Source of the DNA: Actinomycetes bacterium
GTDB lineage: Bacteria > Actinomycetota > Acidimicrobiia > Acidimicrobiales > RAAP-2
Reading direction: 5' to 3'
Assembly: GCA_021806045.1 (NCBI GenBank)
Contig: JAJZDI010000001.1
Span: 194,518 to 258,517 of the forward strand
DNA length: 64,000 nucleotides
Under the pieces are notes generated by a model. The model was not told the DNA's origin and did not search any database. It was given only the letters and a program-made list of their open reading frames with translations. The translations under genes and the position numbers were made by a program. Shown piece after piece: positions 48,667-61,098 of the stretch (the stretch's first letter is position 1; every line of letters begins with the position of its first letter).

Positions 48667-51600
48667 ATGCGGGTTCACCGGGGCAGCGCCGTCGTCACAC
48701 GCCGGGACGGGGACGGCGGCGGCCGCATCGGGCGTGCCGTCCGGGGATGGCGGCGGACCGTCTCGGCGCTCGCCGCCACCCTGGTGGTCGTCTCGGGCGT
48801 CACCCAGTTGGTCGCCGTGGCGCCTGCCACCGCCGCCGCGCAATCGACCATGAACGTGATCACGATCGCGTCCAACCCGTCCGTGACCCTGCCGTGGGCC
48901 ATGGCCGTCGACCCGGCCACCGGCAACGTGATTGTCGCCAACAACCCCGGAACGGCGGGCAACATCGTCGTGATCGCCGGCAGCACGGGCACCTACTACG
49001 GCATTGCCATGACGGCTGGTGGCACGTACGCCGTCCCGGGTACGACCGGCGTGATCTCGGTCGCACTCGACGCCAGCGGCAACATCCTCTACGGCAGCGA
49101 ATCGCCGCAGTACTACACCTACGTGGTTCCCGTCACCACCCAGTCGAACATCTACGGGATCGCCACCGCCACGGCCGGCACCTCGTACCACATCATCGGA
49201 AGCGGCTACCTTACCTATACCGGTGACGGCAATCCGGCGCTCGGCGAGGGCGTTGCCGGGTCCTACCTGGCCGTGGACCACGCCACCGGAGACGTCGTCA
49301 TCGGCGACAAAGTCTCCCAGGGCACGAGGAGCGTCGTGCGGTTCGTGGCCGAGTCGACGTCGCCGTTCTTCGGCGTGGCAGCGCCCGTGGTCGGGGACAT
49401 CTACACCGTCTACACGTTCCCATCCGGCCAGGAGCTGAACGGTCTTGCCAGTGACCCGAACAACGGCAACTTGTTCTTCACCCACTGGTACGACGGCAGC
49501 GGTCCCACGGACTCGACCGTGCAACTCGACGCTGCCACGAGCGGCACCTACTACGGGGTCTCCGCCACGGCAGGCACTCCGGTGATCGTCGCCGGCAACG
49601 GCACGGAGAACCTCAATCGTGACGTGACCAGCGCCACCGAGAACGGCGTTCCGGCCACCAGCGCGTCGTTCCTGACGCCGACGAGCCCGGTGGTCGACGC
49701 CGCCGACAACCTGATCATCCCAGACACGCAGGACGACGCCATCCGGATCGTGGCCGCGTCCACGTCGCCCAACGGCTTCTACGGCGTGGCCACCGCCGGG
49801 ACCACCGCCGGTTACGTCTACACCGCCGCCGGCACCGGGGGGAATTTCGGTGGATATACCGACTACGTCCCGGCCACTTCCAGCAACTTCAACTATGTCA
49901 TGGGCGTCGGGCTGCGGGCCGGGGGTGACCTGGTCTTCACCGACGAGGGCAACAACGCCGTCCACCAGACGGGCACGCCGAGCACCCCGACCGGCCCACC
50001 CGTGGGCCTGGCCACGACCCCGGCCGGCGGTGGCACGGTCAGCGCCACCTGGTCCGCCCCGCCACAGCTGGCGTGGGGCTTCCAGCAGCTGACTGGCTAC
50101 ACCCTCGAGTGGTTCACCTGCACCGCGGTCGGGAACTGCTCGGGTACGCCAGCGGGATCGGTGATCACCACCAGAGCGTCCGCCGTCTCGGCCACGGTGG
50201 GCAACCTGGCCGGCGGGCAGCTGTACGCCTTCGAGGTGGCAGCGGTGAACGCAAGCGGGACCGGGCCGCTGTCGCCGCCTTCGTACCTCACACCGTCGCT
50301 CTCCGTGCCCGGTGCGGTCACCGGGCTCACAGTGACGGCCTTCAGCGGGCAGCTGGTGGCCACCTGGGCAGCACCGGCCTCCGACGGTGGCAGCCCCATC
50401 ACCGGGTACTCGGCCACCATCTCGCCGTGCTCGTCGGGTTGCACCCAGACGCTGGCTCCGGGCACGACGACAGCGACCTTCACCGGACTCACCAACGGGG
50501 TGAGCTACTCGGTCACCGCCACCGCGTCGAACGCGGTGGGCGCGGGCCCGCCGAACACGGCCAACGGCTACCCGACCGGGGTCCCCGGTCCGCCGTTCCT
50601 CAATTCGGCCACCGCGGGCGCCGGGCAGGTGACGGTGTCGTGGAGCCCGCCGGCCTCCGACGGCGGGCTACCGGTTATCGACTACCGCGTCTATGTCACC
50701 GGCATCGGGTGGGTGGACATGGGCTCGGCCGTTACGAGCTTGACGTTGAGCGGATTGGCGAACGGAACCAAGGTGTCCTTCGCCGTCCAGGCGGAGAACG
50801 CCAACGGGTTCGGCGCAGTGTCCAACACGCTGTACTTCACGCCGGTGGCCGCTCCGACGGCCGCGCCTACCGGCGTCGGATCCTCCGCCGGTGACCGCAC
50901 GGTGACGATCACGTGGACGGACGTGCCCGCCGCGTCGGACGGCGGTAGTCCGATCACCTCGTACGCCGTGACCCTCACCCAGGGGGCGACCACCGTGGCC
51001 ACCGCCTCGGTGGCACCGGGCACCCAGACGGTGACGTTCAACGGACTCACCAACGGCCTGGCCTACGTCGGGTCGGTGGCCGCGGTCAACGCCGTGGGCA
51101 CGGGCCCGTCGGCATCCGCCCCGCCGGCCACCCCGGTGTTCACCAAGCTCACCCCGACCGTCGCCGCCCCGTCGTCCACCCCGTCGAGCACCGTCTATGG
51201 CACGCAGACCGACCTGTCGACGACGGTGTCCGGTTCGGGGCCCGTCCCCACGGGCACGGTGACCTTCCTCGTCGGCGGCAACCTGTTCGACCCGGCGTGC
51301 ACGAACGTGCCGGTTTCCCCGGTGGGGACCGCAGGCTGCGTCACGGTGCTGCTGCCGGGAGGGACCGACAGCGTCACCGTCCAGTACTCCGGTGACGCCG
51401 CCTACAACGGGGCCACCTCGGTGCCGACGTCCGTCCCGGTCGGGGCGCTCACGCCGGGGATCAACGTGTTCTCCTCGGTCAGCCCGTCGGTGACCGGCCA
51501 GACCGTCACCTACACGGCATCGCTGGCGACCCCGCCCGGTGCCGCCCTCCCGACGGGGAGCATCGCCTTCTTCGACGGCGCCAACCCGATCACCTGCACC

Positions 51601-54600
51601 GGCGGTGTGGTCTTCTTCGGCACCGGCGCCAGCTGCGCCGTGACCTACACGACGACGGCCGGCTCACCGCATTCGGTCACCGCCGCCTTCACCACCGGGG
51701 ACCTGAACTACGCGTCGACCACGTCCTCCGCCTTCATCCAGACGGTGAACCCGGCAGGCACCACGACGGCGGTCACCTCGTCCCTCAACCCGTCGTCCTA
51801 CAGCGAGGTGATCCAGCTCACCGCCACCGTGACCGTGAACGCCCCCGGCGCGGGCACGCCAGCCGGCTCGGTCGCCTTCTACGACGGTGGCACTCCGCTG
51901 ACGTGCCAGCCCGGGCCAGGCACGTCGCCCTTCGACGGGACCTCCGCCAGCTGCCAGGTGAGTCTGTCGGCCGGGACCCACGGCGTCACCGCCGTCTTCA
52001 CCCCCACCGGGGGTGACTTCACCGGCTCCACGTCGGCGACCACCATGCAGGTCGTCAACCCGCAGTCGACCACGACGTCGGTGACCAGCTCGGGCACGCC
52101 CGTCTCCTTCGGCACCCCGGTGACGTTCACCGCCACCGTGGGAGTGAACGGCGCCACGTCCGGCACCGTCACCTTCTTCGACGGGGTCACCACCTTGTGC
52201 GCCAACGTGGCCCTCGGCGGTCTCAGTCCGGGCGGTGCCACCTACACGTGCACGGTTCCGGACCTGGTCGTCGGTACCCACGCGGTCACCGCCGCCTACA
52301 GCGGCGACGCCAACAACTCGGCGTCGAACTCGGCGACCTCGCCGTTCGACGAGGTCGTCACCCAGGCCACCCCGGTGGTGGCCGCTCCGACCGTCGGCCC
52401 GAACCCGTCGGCCTTCGGCCAGCCGGTGACCTTCGCCACGACCGTCTCGGGCCCGGGGACCACCCCGACGGGCACGGTGACCTTCGACTCGGGCGGCACC
52501 CCGGTGGACGCCGCCTGCACGAACGTGCCCGTGGGTGCCTCGGGTTCCGCCACCTGCACCTCGGCCGCCCTGGCCGTCGGCACCGACCAGGTCACCGCCG
52601 TCTACTCCGGTGACGGGAACTACACCGGCCTCACCTCCTCGGCCACCCCCGAGACGGTGAAGCAGGCGCAGACGGTGACCTCGGTCGCCTCCTCGGCGAA
52701 CCCGTCGGTGACCGGCCAGACCGTCACCTACACGGCCATGGTCGGGGTCACCGCCACCGGGGCGGGCACGCCCACCGGTTCGGTGACGTTCTCCGACAAC
52801 GGCGGCCCGATCACCTGCGGGGCCGGCAGCCAAGCCTTCAACGGCACCTCGGCCACCTGCACGGTGGCCTACAACGCCACGTCGGTCTCGCCGGAGTCGG
52901 TCACCGCCACCTACGGCGGCGACACGGACTTCGCCACCTCGACGTCCCCGGCCCTCGCCCAGAAGATTGACCCGGCGTCGACCACGACGACGGTGTCAAC
53001 TTCGACCCAGCCGTCCCTCTTCGGCCAGACGGTGACCCTCACGGCCACCGTGGCCGTCACCGCTCCGGGCAGCGGTGCGGTGACGGCGCCCACCGGGACC
53101 GTCACCTTCTCCGACGGGTCGAACCCGATCACCTGCGGCGCGGGGAGCGTCACGTTCTCCGGCACCACGGCCACCTGTGTCACCTCGGCCCTGGGGGCCG
53201 GGACCCACGCCGTCACCGCCACCTACACAGGTGACGCCAACTTCTCCGGGTCCACGGCGGCGCCGTTCATCCAGATCGTGGGCCCGGCCCCGACCACCAC
53301 CACGGTCGTGCCGTCGGTCAACCCCTCGGTCTACGGCCAGACGGTGACCTTCACGGCCACGGTGGCTCCGGTCGCCCCGGGGGCGGGGGCGCCCACCGGG
53401 GTCGTCCAGTTCTCGGACGGCACCTCTGGGCTGTGCACCAACGTGGTCCTCACCCCGGGGACGGGGAGCTCCACCGCCACCTGCAGCGAGTCCATGTTCG
53501 TCCCCGGCACCTACCCGGTCGTCGCCTCCTACGACGGCAGTGCCGACTTCGTGCAGTCGGACAACTCGGCGGCGCCGCTCAGCCAGGTCGTTGACCAGGC
53601 CACCCCGACGGTGGTCGTGACCGCCGATGCTGCCACCCCCAGCCCCTCCACCTACGGGTCACCGGTCACCTTCAACGTGACCGTCACCCCGCCCTACGCG
53701 GGGATGGCCACCGGCACGGTGACCGTGGCCGGCGACGGCTCGGTGGGCACGCTGTGCACGGTGACCCTGGCTGCGGATGCCGGAACGTGCACCACGACGA
53801 CGGCGTCGTCCGCCGTCTTCGGTGCCGGTGCCCATACGGTCACCGCCACCTACAACGGCGACACCAACTTCACCACCGCTTCGGGCACGGTGCCCTACAC
53901 GGTCGACCAGGCCACCCCGACGGTGACCATCACCTCGGCCACGCCGGCCGACGCCACGCCGGGCCAGGACGTCACCTTCGCCGTGACCGTGGCTCCGCCG
54001 GGGGCGGGAACGCCGACGGGCTCGGTCACCCTCACCGGCAACAACGGCATCGGCACGCTGTGCACGGTGACGCTGGCGGCCGGGACGGGCACCTGCACCA
54101 CGCCGAAGGGGTTCTGGTCCTCACGGGCCGTCACCGTCACCGGCGCCTACTCGGGTGACGCAAACTTCACCGCCGCGTCGGGCACGGCGTCGGTCACCCC
54201 CGCCGTCGGCTACTGGATGGTCGCCTCCGACGGCGGCATCTTCACCTTCGGCAACGCCCGGTTCTTCGGCTCCACCGGTGGGCTGACCCTGAACAAGCCC
54301 ATCGTGGGCATGGCCCCCACCCCCGACGGCCAGGGCTACTGGCTGGTGGCCTCTGACGGCGGCGTCTTCTCCTTCGGGGATGCCACCTTCTACGGCTCGA
54401 CGGGCAAGCTCACCCTGAACAAGCCCATCGTGGGCATGGCCGCCACCCCCGACGGCAAGGGCTACTGGCTGGTGGCCTCCGACGGCGGCATCTTCGCCTT
54501 CGGGGACGCCACCTTCTACGGCTCGACGGGCAAGCTCACTCTGAACAAGCCCATCGTGGGCATGGTCCCGACCCCCAACGGCAAGGGCTACTGGCTGGTG

Positions 54601-54702
54601 GCCTCCGACGGCGGCATCTTCGCCTTCGGGAACGCCGTCTTCAAGGGCTCGACCGGGGCGCTGACCCTCAACAAGCCGGTCGACGGCATCGGCTTCCCGT
54701 GA
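48667..54702 (+). CDS. Giant secreted mosaic protein: NHL propeller, 4 FnIII, 10 Ig-like, 4 C-terminal repeats
   Basis: Exported protein of 2,011 residues; I recognise the domains but not a named protein. ATG 48667 has a GAGG SD 6 nt upstream (a GTG at 48655 is the alternative). Residues 1-58 are a long signal peptide ending ATAAA. Residues about 60-437 are NHL-like propeller blades (for example [20 protein letters not shown]). Residues 440-823 hold four fibronectin type III domains ([21 protein letters not shown]). Residues 828-1843 hold ten Ig-like domains of about 100 residues, most with a Cys pair and the ending Y-x-G-D-x-N/D-F/Y. Residues 1848-2011 are four 42-residue repeats. No sortase motif or C-terminal membrane helix is seen, so attachment must be by another route, or the protein is released. 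A role in adhesion or surface structure is inference. Confidence 0.85.
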   Translation: MRVHRGSAVVTRRDGDGGGRIGRAVRGWRRTVSALAATLVVVSGVTQLVAVAPATAAAQSTMNVITIASNPSVTLPWAMAVDPATGNVIVANNPGTAGNIVVIAGSTGTYYGIAMTAGGTYAVPGTTGVISVALDASGNILYGSESPQYYTYVVPVTTQSNIYGIATATAGTSYHIIGSGYLTYTGDGNPALGEGVAGSYLAVDHATGDVVIGDKVSQGTRSVVRFVAESTSPFFGVAAPVVGDIYTVYTFPSGQELNGLASDPNNGNLFFTHWYDGSGPTDSTVQLDAATSGTYYGVSATAGTPVIVAGNGTENLNRDVTSATENGVPATSASFLTPTSPVVDAADNLIIPDTQDDAIRIVAASTSPNGFYGVATAGTTAGYVYTAAGTGGNFGGYTDYVPATSSNFNYVMGVGLRAGGDLVFTDEGNNAVHQTGTPSTPTGPPVGLATTPAGGGTVSATWSAPPQLAWGFQQLTGYTLEWFTCTAVGNCSGTPAGSVITTRASAVSATVGNLAGGQLYAFEVAAVNASGTGPLSPPSYLTPSLSVPGAVTGLTVTAFSGQLVATWAAPASDGGSPITGYSATISPCSSGCTQTLAPGTTTATFTGLTNGVSYSVTATASNAVGAGPPNTANGYPTGVPGPPFLNSATAGAGQVTVSWSPPASDGGLPVIDYRVYVTGIGWVDMGSAVTSLTLSGLANGTKVSFAVQAENANGFGAVSNTLYFTPVAAPTAAPTGVGSSAGDRTVTITWTDVPAASDGGSPITSYAVTLTQGATTVATASVAPGTQTVTFNGLTNGLAYVGSVAAVNAVGTGPSASAPPATPVFTKLTPTVAAPSSTPSSTVYGTQTDLSTTVSGSGPVPTGTVTFLVGGNLFDPACTNVPVSPVGTAGCVTVLLPGGTDSVTVQYSGDAAYNGATSVPTSVPVGALTPGINVFSSVSPSVTGQTVTYTASLATPPGAALPTGSIAFFDGANPITCTGGVVFFGTGASCAVTYTTTAGSPHSVTAAFTTGDLNYASTTSSAFIQTVNPAGTTTAVTSSLNPSSYSEVIQLTATVTVNAPGAGTPAGSVAFYDGGTPLTCQPGPGTSPFDGTSASCQVSLSAGTHGVTAVFTPTGGDFTGSTSATTMQVVNPQSTTTSVTSSGTPVSFGTPVTFTATVGVNGATSGTVTFFDGVTTLCANVALGGLSPGGATYTCTVPDLVVGTHAVTAAYSGDANNSASNSATSPFDEVVTQATPVVAAPTVGPNPSAFGQPVTFATTVSGPGTTPTGTVTFDSGGTPVDAACTNVPVGASGSATCTSAALAVGTDQVTAVYSGDGNYTGLTSSATPETVKQAQTVTSVASSANPSVTGQTVTYTAMVGVTATGAGTPTGSVTFSDNGGPITCGAGSQAFNGTSATCTVAYNATSVSPESVTATYGGDTDFATSTSPALAQKIDPASTTTTVSTSTQPSLFGQTVTLTATVAVTAPGSGAVTAPTGTVTFSDGSNPITCGAGSVTFSGTTATCVTSALGAGTHAVTATYTGDANFSGSTAAPFIQIVGPAPTTTTVVPSVNPSVYGQTVTFTATVAPVAPGAGAPTGVVQFSDGTSGLCTNVVLTPGTGSSTATCSESMFVPGTYPVVASYDGSADFVQSDNSAAPLSQVVDQATPTVVVTADAATPSPSTYGSPVTFNVTVTPPYAGMATGTVTVAGDGSVGTLCTVTLAADAGTCTTTTASSAVFGAGAHTVTATYNGDTNFTTASGTVPYTVDQATPTVTITSATPADATPGQDVTFAVTVAPPGAGTPTGSVTLTGNNGIGTLCTVTLAAGTGTCTTPKGFWSSRAVTVTGAYSGDANFTAASGTASVTPAVGYWMVASDGGIFTFGNARFFGSTGGLTLNKPIVGMAPTPDGQGYWLVASDGGVFSFGDATFYGSTGKLTLNKPIVGMAATPDGKGYWLVASDGGIFAFGDATFYGSTGKLTLNKPIVGMVPTPNGKGYWLVASDGGIFAFGNAVFKGSTGALTLNKPVDGIGFP
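51150..54195 (+). repeat. Ten tandem Ig-like domain repeats (about 300 bp each)
   Basis: Degenerate repeats with the pattern T-x-T-S/T-V-x-x-S-x-N-P-S, then G-Q-x-V-T-F-T-A-T-V, P-T-G-x-V-x-F, C-x-x-V, then V-T-A-x-Y-S-G-D. Copies 6 and 7 are most alike. They lie inside the giant gene and make it prone to recombination or assembly collapse. Confidence 0.8.
54208..54702 (+). repeat. Four tandem 126-bp repeats (42 aa, [10 protein letters not shown] type)
   Basis: Units begin at 54208, 54334, 54460 and 54586, an exact 126-bp period; the last is 117 bp and ends at the stop. Each encodes [20 protein letters not shown], then [15 protein letters not shown] and a PTPDGKG linker. Middle units are almost identical at DNA level, pointing to recent duplication or gene conversion. 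Confidence 0.95.
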
Positions 54703-54707
54703 TCTGA

Positions 54708-56831
<2,124 letters not shown>

Positions 56832-56866
56832 CATCCGCCGCGGCGCCCACCGGGCGCTCCGTGTGA

Positions 56867-56901
56867 GGCGATGGCCGGGCCCCTGTGGCCCGGCCATCGC
56901 C
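56867..56901 (+). terminator. Terminator of groESL
   Basis: A perfect 14-bp stem (56867-56880 with 56888-56901) with a 7-nt loop, preceded by a smaller 6-bp hairpin at 56843-56857. GTCCT follows. It is the strongest terminator-like structure in the window. Confidence 0.75.
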
Positions 56902-57059
56902 GTCCTACCGGCCCGACGTCGCGGCAGGTCCCGATCCATGCTGTGCGTGTCCCACCGTGGCCCACCGGAGCCGTCCGATTGCGCCGGCCATCCTCCGCGC
57001 GGTCGAATGGGGCGGGCCGAAGGACCGCCCGCTCCAGCTACATGCACGAGGAGGCAACC

Positions 57060-58220
57060 GTGGACCCGTCCCGCATCACCAGTGTGGCTGAGGCGCGCCG
57101 GCTGGCCGCTCGGAGCGTCCCGCGCGCCCTGTTCGACTACGTGGACGGAGCCGCCGACGACGAGCTGACCCGGGCCCGCAACGAGGCGGCCTTCCACGCC
57201 GTCGGGTTCCGTCCCCGCATGGCGGCGTCCATGGGTGAGCCCCGCCTGGGCACCGAGCTGTTCGGCCGGTCCCTGTCGCTCCCCGTGCTCCTCGCCCCCT
57301 GCGGCCTCGTCACCGCCCTCCACCCCGACGGCGCCGCCGGTGTCGCCCGGGCGGCGCGCTCACGCGGGACCGTCTCCGTGCTGAGCGCGGTGGCCGGCGC
57401 CTCGCCCGAGCGGGTGGCCGCCGACCTCGGGAGTGGCGACCGTCCCCTGTGGTACCAGCTGTACGCACCGGGGGGGCGGGCCGAATGGGAGCCGCTCCTC
57501 GATCGGGCCGCCGGTGCCGGCTACGAGGCGCTGATGGTCACCGTCGACACCCCCGCCCTCGGCAACCGGGAACGCGACCGCCGGAACGGCTTCTCCGGGT
57601 CCATGAAGCTTCGCCCCCGGGGCGCCGTCCGCCTGGCCGGCCAGGTCGCCGCCCGTCCGGGGTGGGCGGTCCGCATGGGCCGGGCAGCCCTGGCCGCACG
57701 TGGGCAGCAGGCCACCGACGGTCCCACCGTCGGCCTGGTGGCGGCGGGCGGATCGCCGTTCACGTGGGACGACATCGCCGCCATGGTGGAGCGGTGGGAG
57801 GGCCCGGTGGTGGTGAAGGGGGTGTTGGGGGCGGCCGACGCCCGTCGCGCCCTCGACGCGGGTGTTGCCGGGATCGTGGTCTCCAACCACGGTGGCCGCC
57901 AGCTCGACGGTGCCCCGGCCACCCTCGACGTGCTCCCCGAGGTGGTGGCCGAGGTGGCCCGTGCCGTGCCCGTCCTCCTCGACAGCGGCGTGCGGCGGGG
58001 CAGCGACGTCGTGAAGGCGATGGCCATGGGCGCGGCCGCCGTGCTGGTGGGCCGTCCGTACCTGTACGCGCTGGCCGTGGCCGGCACGGCTGGCGTGGAG
58101 CGACTGCTCGACGTGCTGCGGTCCGACCTGTCGCGCACCCTCACCCTGCTCGGGTGTCCCGGGGTCGACGAGCTCGGTGCCGAGTGGTTGGACCCGGACC
58201 CGGTGGCCATCGCCGACTGA
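57060..58220 (+). CDS. FMN-dependent alpha-hydroxy-acid dehydrogenase/oxidase
   Basis: TIM-barrel flavoenzyme of the lactate dehydrogenase/glycolate oxidase family, 386 residues. It oxidises a 2-hydroxy acid to the 2-keto acid. GTG 57060 is chosen because of a strong SD GAGGAGG (57048-57054). Seen are PRALFDYVDGAADDELT at the N-terminus, the FMN/substrate segments MVTVDTPALGNRERD and VVVKGVLGAADARRAL, and the active-site signature SNHGGRQLDGAPA with H277. The phosphate-binding DSGVRRGSDVVKAMAMGA follows. The exact substrate (lactate, mandelate, other) cannot be read. It stands alone after the groEL terminator. Confidence 0.9.
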   Translation: MDPSRITSVAEARRLAARSVPRALFDYVDGAADDELTRARNEAAFHAVGFRPRMAASMGEPRLGTELFGRSLSLPVLLAPCGLVTALHPDGAAGVARAARSRGTVSVLSAVAGASPERVAADLGSGDRPLWYQLYAPGGRAEWEPLLDRAAGAGYEALMVTVDTPALGNRERDRRNGFSGSMKLRPRGAVRLAGQVAARPGWAVRMGRAALAARGQQATDGPTVGLVAAGGSPFTWDDIAAMVERWEGPVVVKGVLGAADARRALDAGVAGIVVSNHGGRQLDGAPATLDVLPEVVAEVARAVPVLLDSGVRRGSDVVKAMAMGAAAVLVGRPYLYALAVAGTAGVERLLDVLRSDLSRTLTLLGCPGVDELGAEWLDPDPVAIAD

Positions 58221-58238
58221 GCGGCGGGATCCCGGCCG

Positions 58239-58463
58239 TCAGGCCGTCTTCCGGCGCCCCTCGGCCACGTAGTGGCGCTCCCCGGACGGATCGAGCCACA
58301 CCCGCATCACCCGGCCGGTCGACGGATCGTTGAACAGCTCCCCGGTGGCCTGCCACCCGGGCTGGGGCCGGTCGGACTCGGCGTGACGGCGCACGAAGAT
58401 GCTGGCCACCACGAACCCGACGACGACCAGGGCGACCACCGCGCCCAGCACGCCGATCACCAC
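58239..58463 (-). CDS. Small single-helix membrane protein, unknown function
   Basis: A 74-residue protein with one N-terminal membrane helix (IGVLGAVVALVVVGFVVASIFV) and a short soluble tail containing ELFNDPSTGRVMRVWLDPSG and HYVAEGRR. The tail looks like a small beta unit. The start (GTG) lies 17 bp after the stop of the YbjQ-family gene, so the two form a reverse-strand operon. No family is recognised with confidence. Confidence 0.7.
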   Translation of the reverse strand: MVIGVLGAVVALVVVGFVVASIFVRRHAESDRPQPGWQATGELFNDPSTGRVMRVWLDPSGERHYVAEGRRKTA

Positions 58464-58479
58464 GCCGCGGCCGCCTCGC

Positions 58480-58839
58480 TCACGCGCGGGGTCCCAGGAC
58501 GACAGCGGTGCCGTAGGCGACGATCTCGGTCAGCGACTGGCCCATCTCCGAGGAGTCGAAGCGCATCTGGACGATGCCGTTGGCGCCGAGCACCCGGGCG
58601 TTCTCGATCATGCGGTCGAGCGCGTGCCGGCGGCTGTCCTCCACCAGCTGCGTGTACTGCTTGACCTCACCGCCGGCCATGGCCTTGAACCCGGCACCGA
58701 TCCCCTTGATGGCGCCCATGGAGCGCACCACGACCCCGAAGACCATGCCGAGGCTGCGTTCGATGCGCCATTCGGGGAACTCGAGCGCGGTGGTGATGGG
58801 GAAGGCGGCCACCGGCGCCTGCGGCTGTTCGTAGGTCAT
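58480..58839 (-). CDS. YbjQ/UPF0145-family protein
   Basis: Small pentamer-forming-type protein of 119 residues, called heavy-metal-binding or YbjQ in databases; its role is not established. The ATG at 58839 is chosen because a GGAGGG SD lies just upstream. The family signature is ENARVLGANGIVQMRFDSSE followed by AYGTAVVL. The reverse-strand -10-like TAGCGT (58920-58915) may be its promoter. It is paired with the small membrane protein downstream. Confidence 0.85.
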   Translation of the reverse strand: MTYEQPQAPVAAFPITTALEFPEWRIERSLGMVFGVVVRSMGAIKGIGAGFKAMAGGEVKQYTQLVEDSRRHALDRMIENARVLGANGIVQMRFDSSEMGQSLTEIVAYGTAVVLGPRA

Positions 58840-59006
58840 CGTCCCTCCGTTCGTGGCCGGGAGCGCCGGACGGGTCCGGCCGGCACTCGGCACTGGTCGT
58901 CTGCCGTCCGGGTCACGCTACCGGGAGCACGCTCGGCCGGCGGTGATTGGCTCGGCCGACGGGGACTGGCGCGGCCGGTGCCGCCCGACCGGGGCCTGCG
59001 GGGCCG

Positions 59007-59012
59007 TACCCT
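59007..59012 (+). promoter_or_regulatory. -10 hexamer TACCCT for leaderless NUDIX gene
   Basis: TACCCT ends 6 nt before the GTG at 59019. There is a GGAGAC stretch in between, too close to act as an SD. Confidence 0.4.
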
Positions 59013-59018
59013 GGAGAC

Positions 59019-59822
59019 GTGCCGCTCGCCTCCGAGGGATCCGCCCGGCAGGTCATCCGACGGCCTGACACCCACCGTCCCGGTGGCCCGCCCCCGTGGT
59101 CGGCCATCCCGGCGCCGGCGCGCCGGGGGATCGGTCTCGACCTGGTGCGCGCCCGCCTGTCCGGCTACCACCCCGCCACCGGCCTCGACACGGCCGAGGT
59201 GGCGGTGGTGCGGGGCATCAACGGGATCGACGTCGACGGCACCCGGGCGGCCGTCCTCGTCCCACTGTTCGAGGAGGCGGGCGAGACCAGGGTCGTCCTC
59301 ACCGTGCGCGCCTCGCACCTCCGCTCCCACCGGGCCGAGGTCGCCTTCCCCGGAGGACGGCTCGACGACGGCGAGGACGTCGAGGACGCTGCTCGCCGTG
59401 AGGCCCACGAGGAGGTCGGCCTCGACCCGGCCTCGGTCACCGTGGTCCGCCACCTCACCTCCCTGCCGACCGTCGGCTCGAACACGGTGATGACGCCGGT
59501 GGTGGCCACCCTTCCCGCCCGCCCGGTGCTGGCGCCCCAGCCCACCGAGGTGGCCCGGGCCTTCGACCTGGCCCTGGCCGACCTGCTGGTCGAGGGGATC
59601 TTCGCCGAGGAGTGGTGGGCCGTCCCCGGCCGCCCCGGACTCGACGGGCGCCCGGGCGGGGAGTACCCGGTCTGGTTCTTCGAGGCGGCCGGCGAGATCA
59701 TCTGGGGGGCCACCGCCCGGGTCCTCGTGGAGCTCCTCTCGGTGGTCCTCGACGTCCCGCCGCCCGTCGGCCGTGCGGGCCCCAGACGGGCGCCGGGACC
59801 GGGGCGCCAGGCGGTATCGTAG
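59019..59822 (+). CDS. NUDIX hydrolase, probable CoA pyrophosphatase
   Basis: Hydrolase of 267 residues. The NUDIX box is G-G-R-L-D-D-G-E-D followed by ARREAHEEVGL. Just before it, LRSHRAEVAFPGG matches the extra motif of the NudL/CoA-pyrophosphatase group, which cleaves CoA to 4'-phosphopantetheine and 3',5'-ADP. An N-terminal Pro/Arg-rich stretch of about 40 residues and a C-terminal tail flank the domain. The GTG start rests on the leaderless -10 and on where homology-like sequence begins. Confidence 0.85.
   Translation: MPLASEGSARQVIRRPDTHRPGGPPPWSAIPAPARRGIGLDLVRARLSGYHPATGLDTAEVAVVRGINGIDVDGTRAAVLVPLFEEAGETRVVLTVRASHLRSHRAEVAFPGGRLDDGEDVEDAARREAHEEVGLDPASVTVVRHLTSLPTVGSNTVMTPVVATLPARPVLAPQPTEVARAFDLALADLLVEGIFAEEWWAVPGRPGLDGRPGGEYPVWFFEAAGEIIWGATARVLVELLSVVLDVPPPVGRAGPRRAPGPGRQAVS
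59815..59820 (+). promoter_or_regulatory. -10 hexamer TATCGT before guaB3
   Basis: TATCGT predicts transcription from about 59827 and a leader near 80 nt before the guaB3 GTG. It overlaps the end of the NUDIX gene; the -35 is poor. Confidence 0.35.
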
Positions 59823-59906
59823 GGGGAGGGCCAGGCGCAGCGGAGGTGTCGGGGGACGCGACGTTCGGCCGTCGGAGGAACCACTACCGGGCCGGAGGAC
59901 ACACAC

Positions 59907-61070
59907 GTGGCTGAAATCGAGATCGGCATCTTCAAGTCGGGACGGAGGGCGTACGGGTTCGACGACATCGCCATCGTCCCCAGCCGCCGGACCCGTGACC
60001 CGGAGGACGTCGACGTCAGCTGGGAGATCGACGCCTACCGGTTCGAGCTCCCCCTGCTCGCCTCGGCCATGGACGGCGTGGTGAGCCCGGCCACCGCCAT
60101 CGAGATCGGCAAGCTCGGCGGCCTCGGCGTCCTCAACCTCGAGGGGCTGTGGACCCGCTACGAGGACCCGACCCCCCTCTTCGACGAGATCCGCGAGCTG
60201 CCGGCGGAGAAGGCCACCGCCCGCATGCAGCAGATGTACGCGGAGCCAGTCAAGCTCGAGCTCGTCACCGAGCGCATCCGGGAGATGAAGGCGGCCGGCA
60301 TCACCACCGCCGCCTCCGTCACCCCCCAGAAGACGGAGGCCTTCGCGCCGGCCGTGCTGGCCGCCGAGCTCGACCTGCTGGTGATCCAGGGCACGGTGGT
60401 CTCCGCCGAGCACGTCTCGAAGACGGTCGAGCCCCTCAACCTCAAGCGCTTCATCCGCGAGTTCGAGATCCCCGTGATCGTCGGCGGATGCGCCTCCTAC
60501 CAGGCCGGCCTCCACCTGATGCGCACCGGCGCGGTGGGCGTGCTCGTCGGCGTGGGCCCCGGCAACGCCTGCACCACCCGTGGCGTGCTCGGCATCGGCG
60601 TGCCCCAGGCCACCGCCATCGCCGACGTGGCCGGCGCCCGCATGCGGCACCTCGACGAGACCGGCGTCTACTGCCAGGTGATCGCCGACGGCGGCATGTC
60701 GAAGGGCGGCGACATCGCCAAGGCCATCGCCTGTGGTGCTGACGCCGTCATGCTCGGCTCGCCACTCTCCTCGGCCGTCGAGGCCCCGGCCCGCGGCTAC
60801 CACTGGGGCATGGCCACCTTCCACCCGACCCTGCCCCGTGGCGCCCGGGTGAAGACGACCACCCGTGGCACCCTTCGTGAGATCCTCCTCGGCCCGGCCC
60901 ACGAGAACGACGGGCGGATGAACCTGTTCGGTGCCCTGCGGACGGCCATGGCCACCTGCGGGTACGAGACGGTCAAGGAGTTCCAGAAGGCCGAGGTCAT
61001 GGTGGCGCCCGCCCTGCAGACGGAGGGCAAGGACCTCCAGCGGGCCCAGGGCGTCGGCATGGGCCATTGA
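59907..61070 (+). CDS. guaB3: GuaB3-family IMP-dehydrogenase-related protein
   Basis: TIM-barrel protein of 387 residues, related to IMP dehydrogenase but without the paired CBS domains (IMPDH is near 490-500). The IMPDH-type catalytic loop reads GNACTTR with C222, where true IMPDH has [27 protein letters not shown] and [20 protein letters not shown] are conserved. The GTG has a GGAGG SD 8 nt upstream. It is next to guaA, as in other actinobacteria. Some GuaB3 proteins are thought to act in GMP reduction or purine balance; the reaction here is not shown by sequence. Confidence 0.92.
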   Translation: MAEIEIGIFKSGRRAYGFDDIAIVPSRRTRDPEDVDVSWEIDAYRFELPLLASAMDGVVSPATAIEIGKLGGLGVLNLEGLWTRYEDPTPLFDEIRELPAEKATARMQQMYAEPVKLELVTERIREMKAAGITTAASVTPQKTEAFAPAVLAAELDLLVIQGTVVSAEHVSKTVEPLNLKRFIREFEIPVIVGGCASYQAGLHLMRTGAVGVLVGVGPGNACTTRGVLGIGVPQATAIADVAGARMRHLDETGVYCQVIADGGMSKGGDIAKAIACGADAVMLGSPLSSAVEAPARGYHWGMATFHPTLPRGARVKTTTRGTLREILLGPAHENDGRMNLFGALRTAMATCGYETVKEFQKAEVMVAPALQTEGKDLQRAQGVGMGH

Positions 61071-61098
61071 GCCCGGCCGGCCCGACCGGTCGCGCCTC

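Noticed and set aside
48577-49965. Reverse frame opposite the propeller region of the giant gene
   Set aside because: Val/Gly/Arg/Asp-rich shadow; the forward frame has a signal peptide and clear domains.
51150-54195. Ig-like repeats as evidence of a toxin (RTX or contact-dependent inhibition) system
   Set aside because: No toxin domain, RTX nonapeptides, immunity gene or secretion partner is next to the giant gene.
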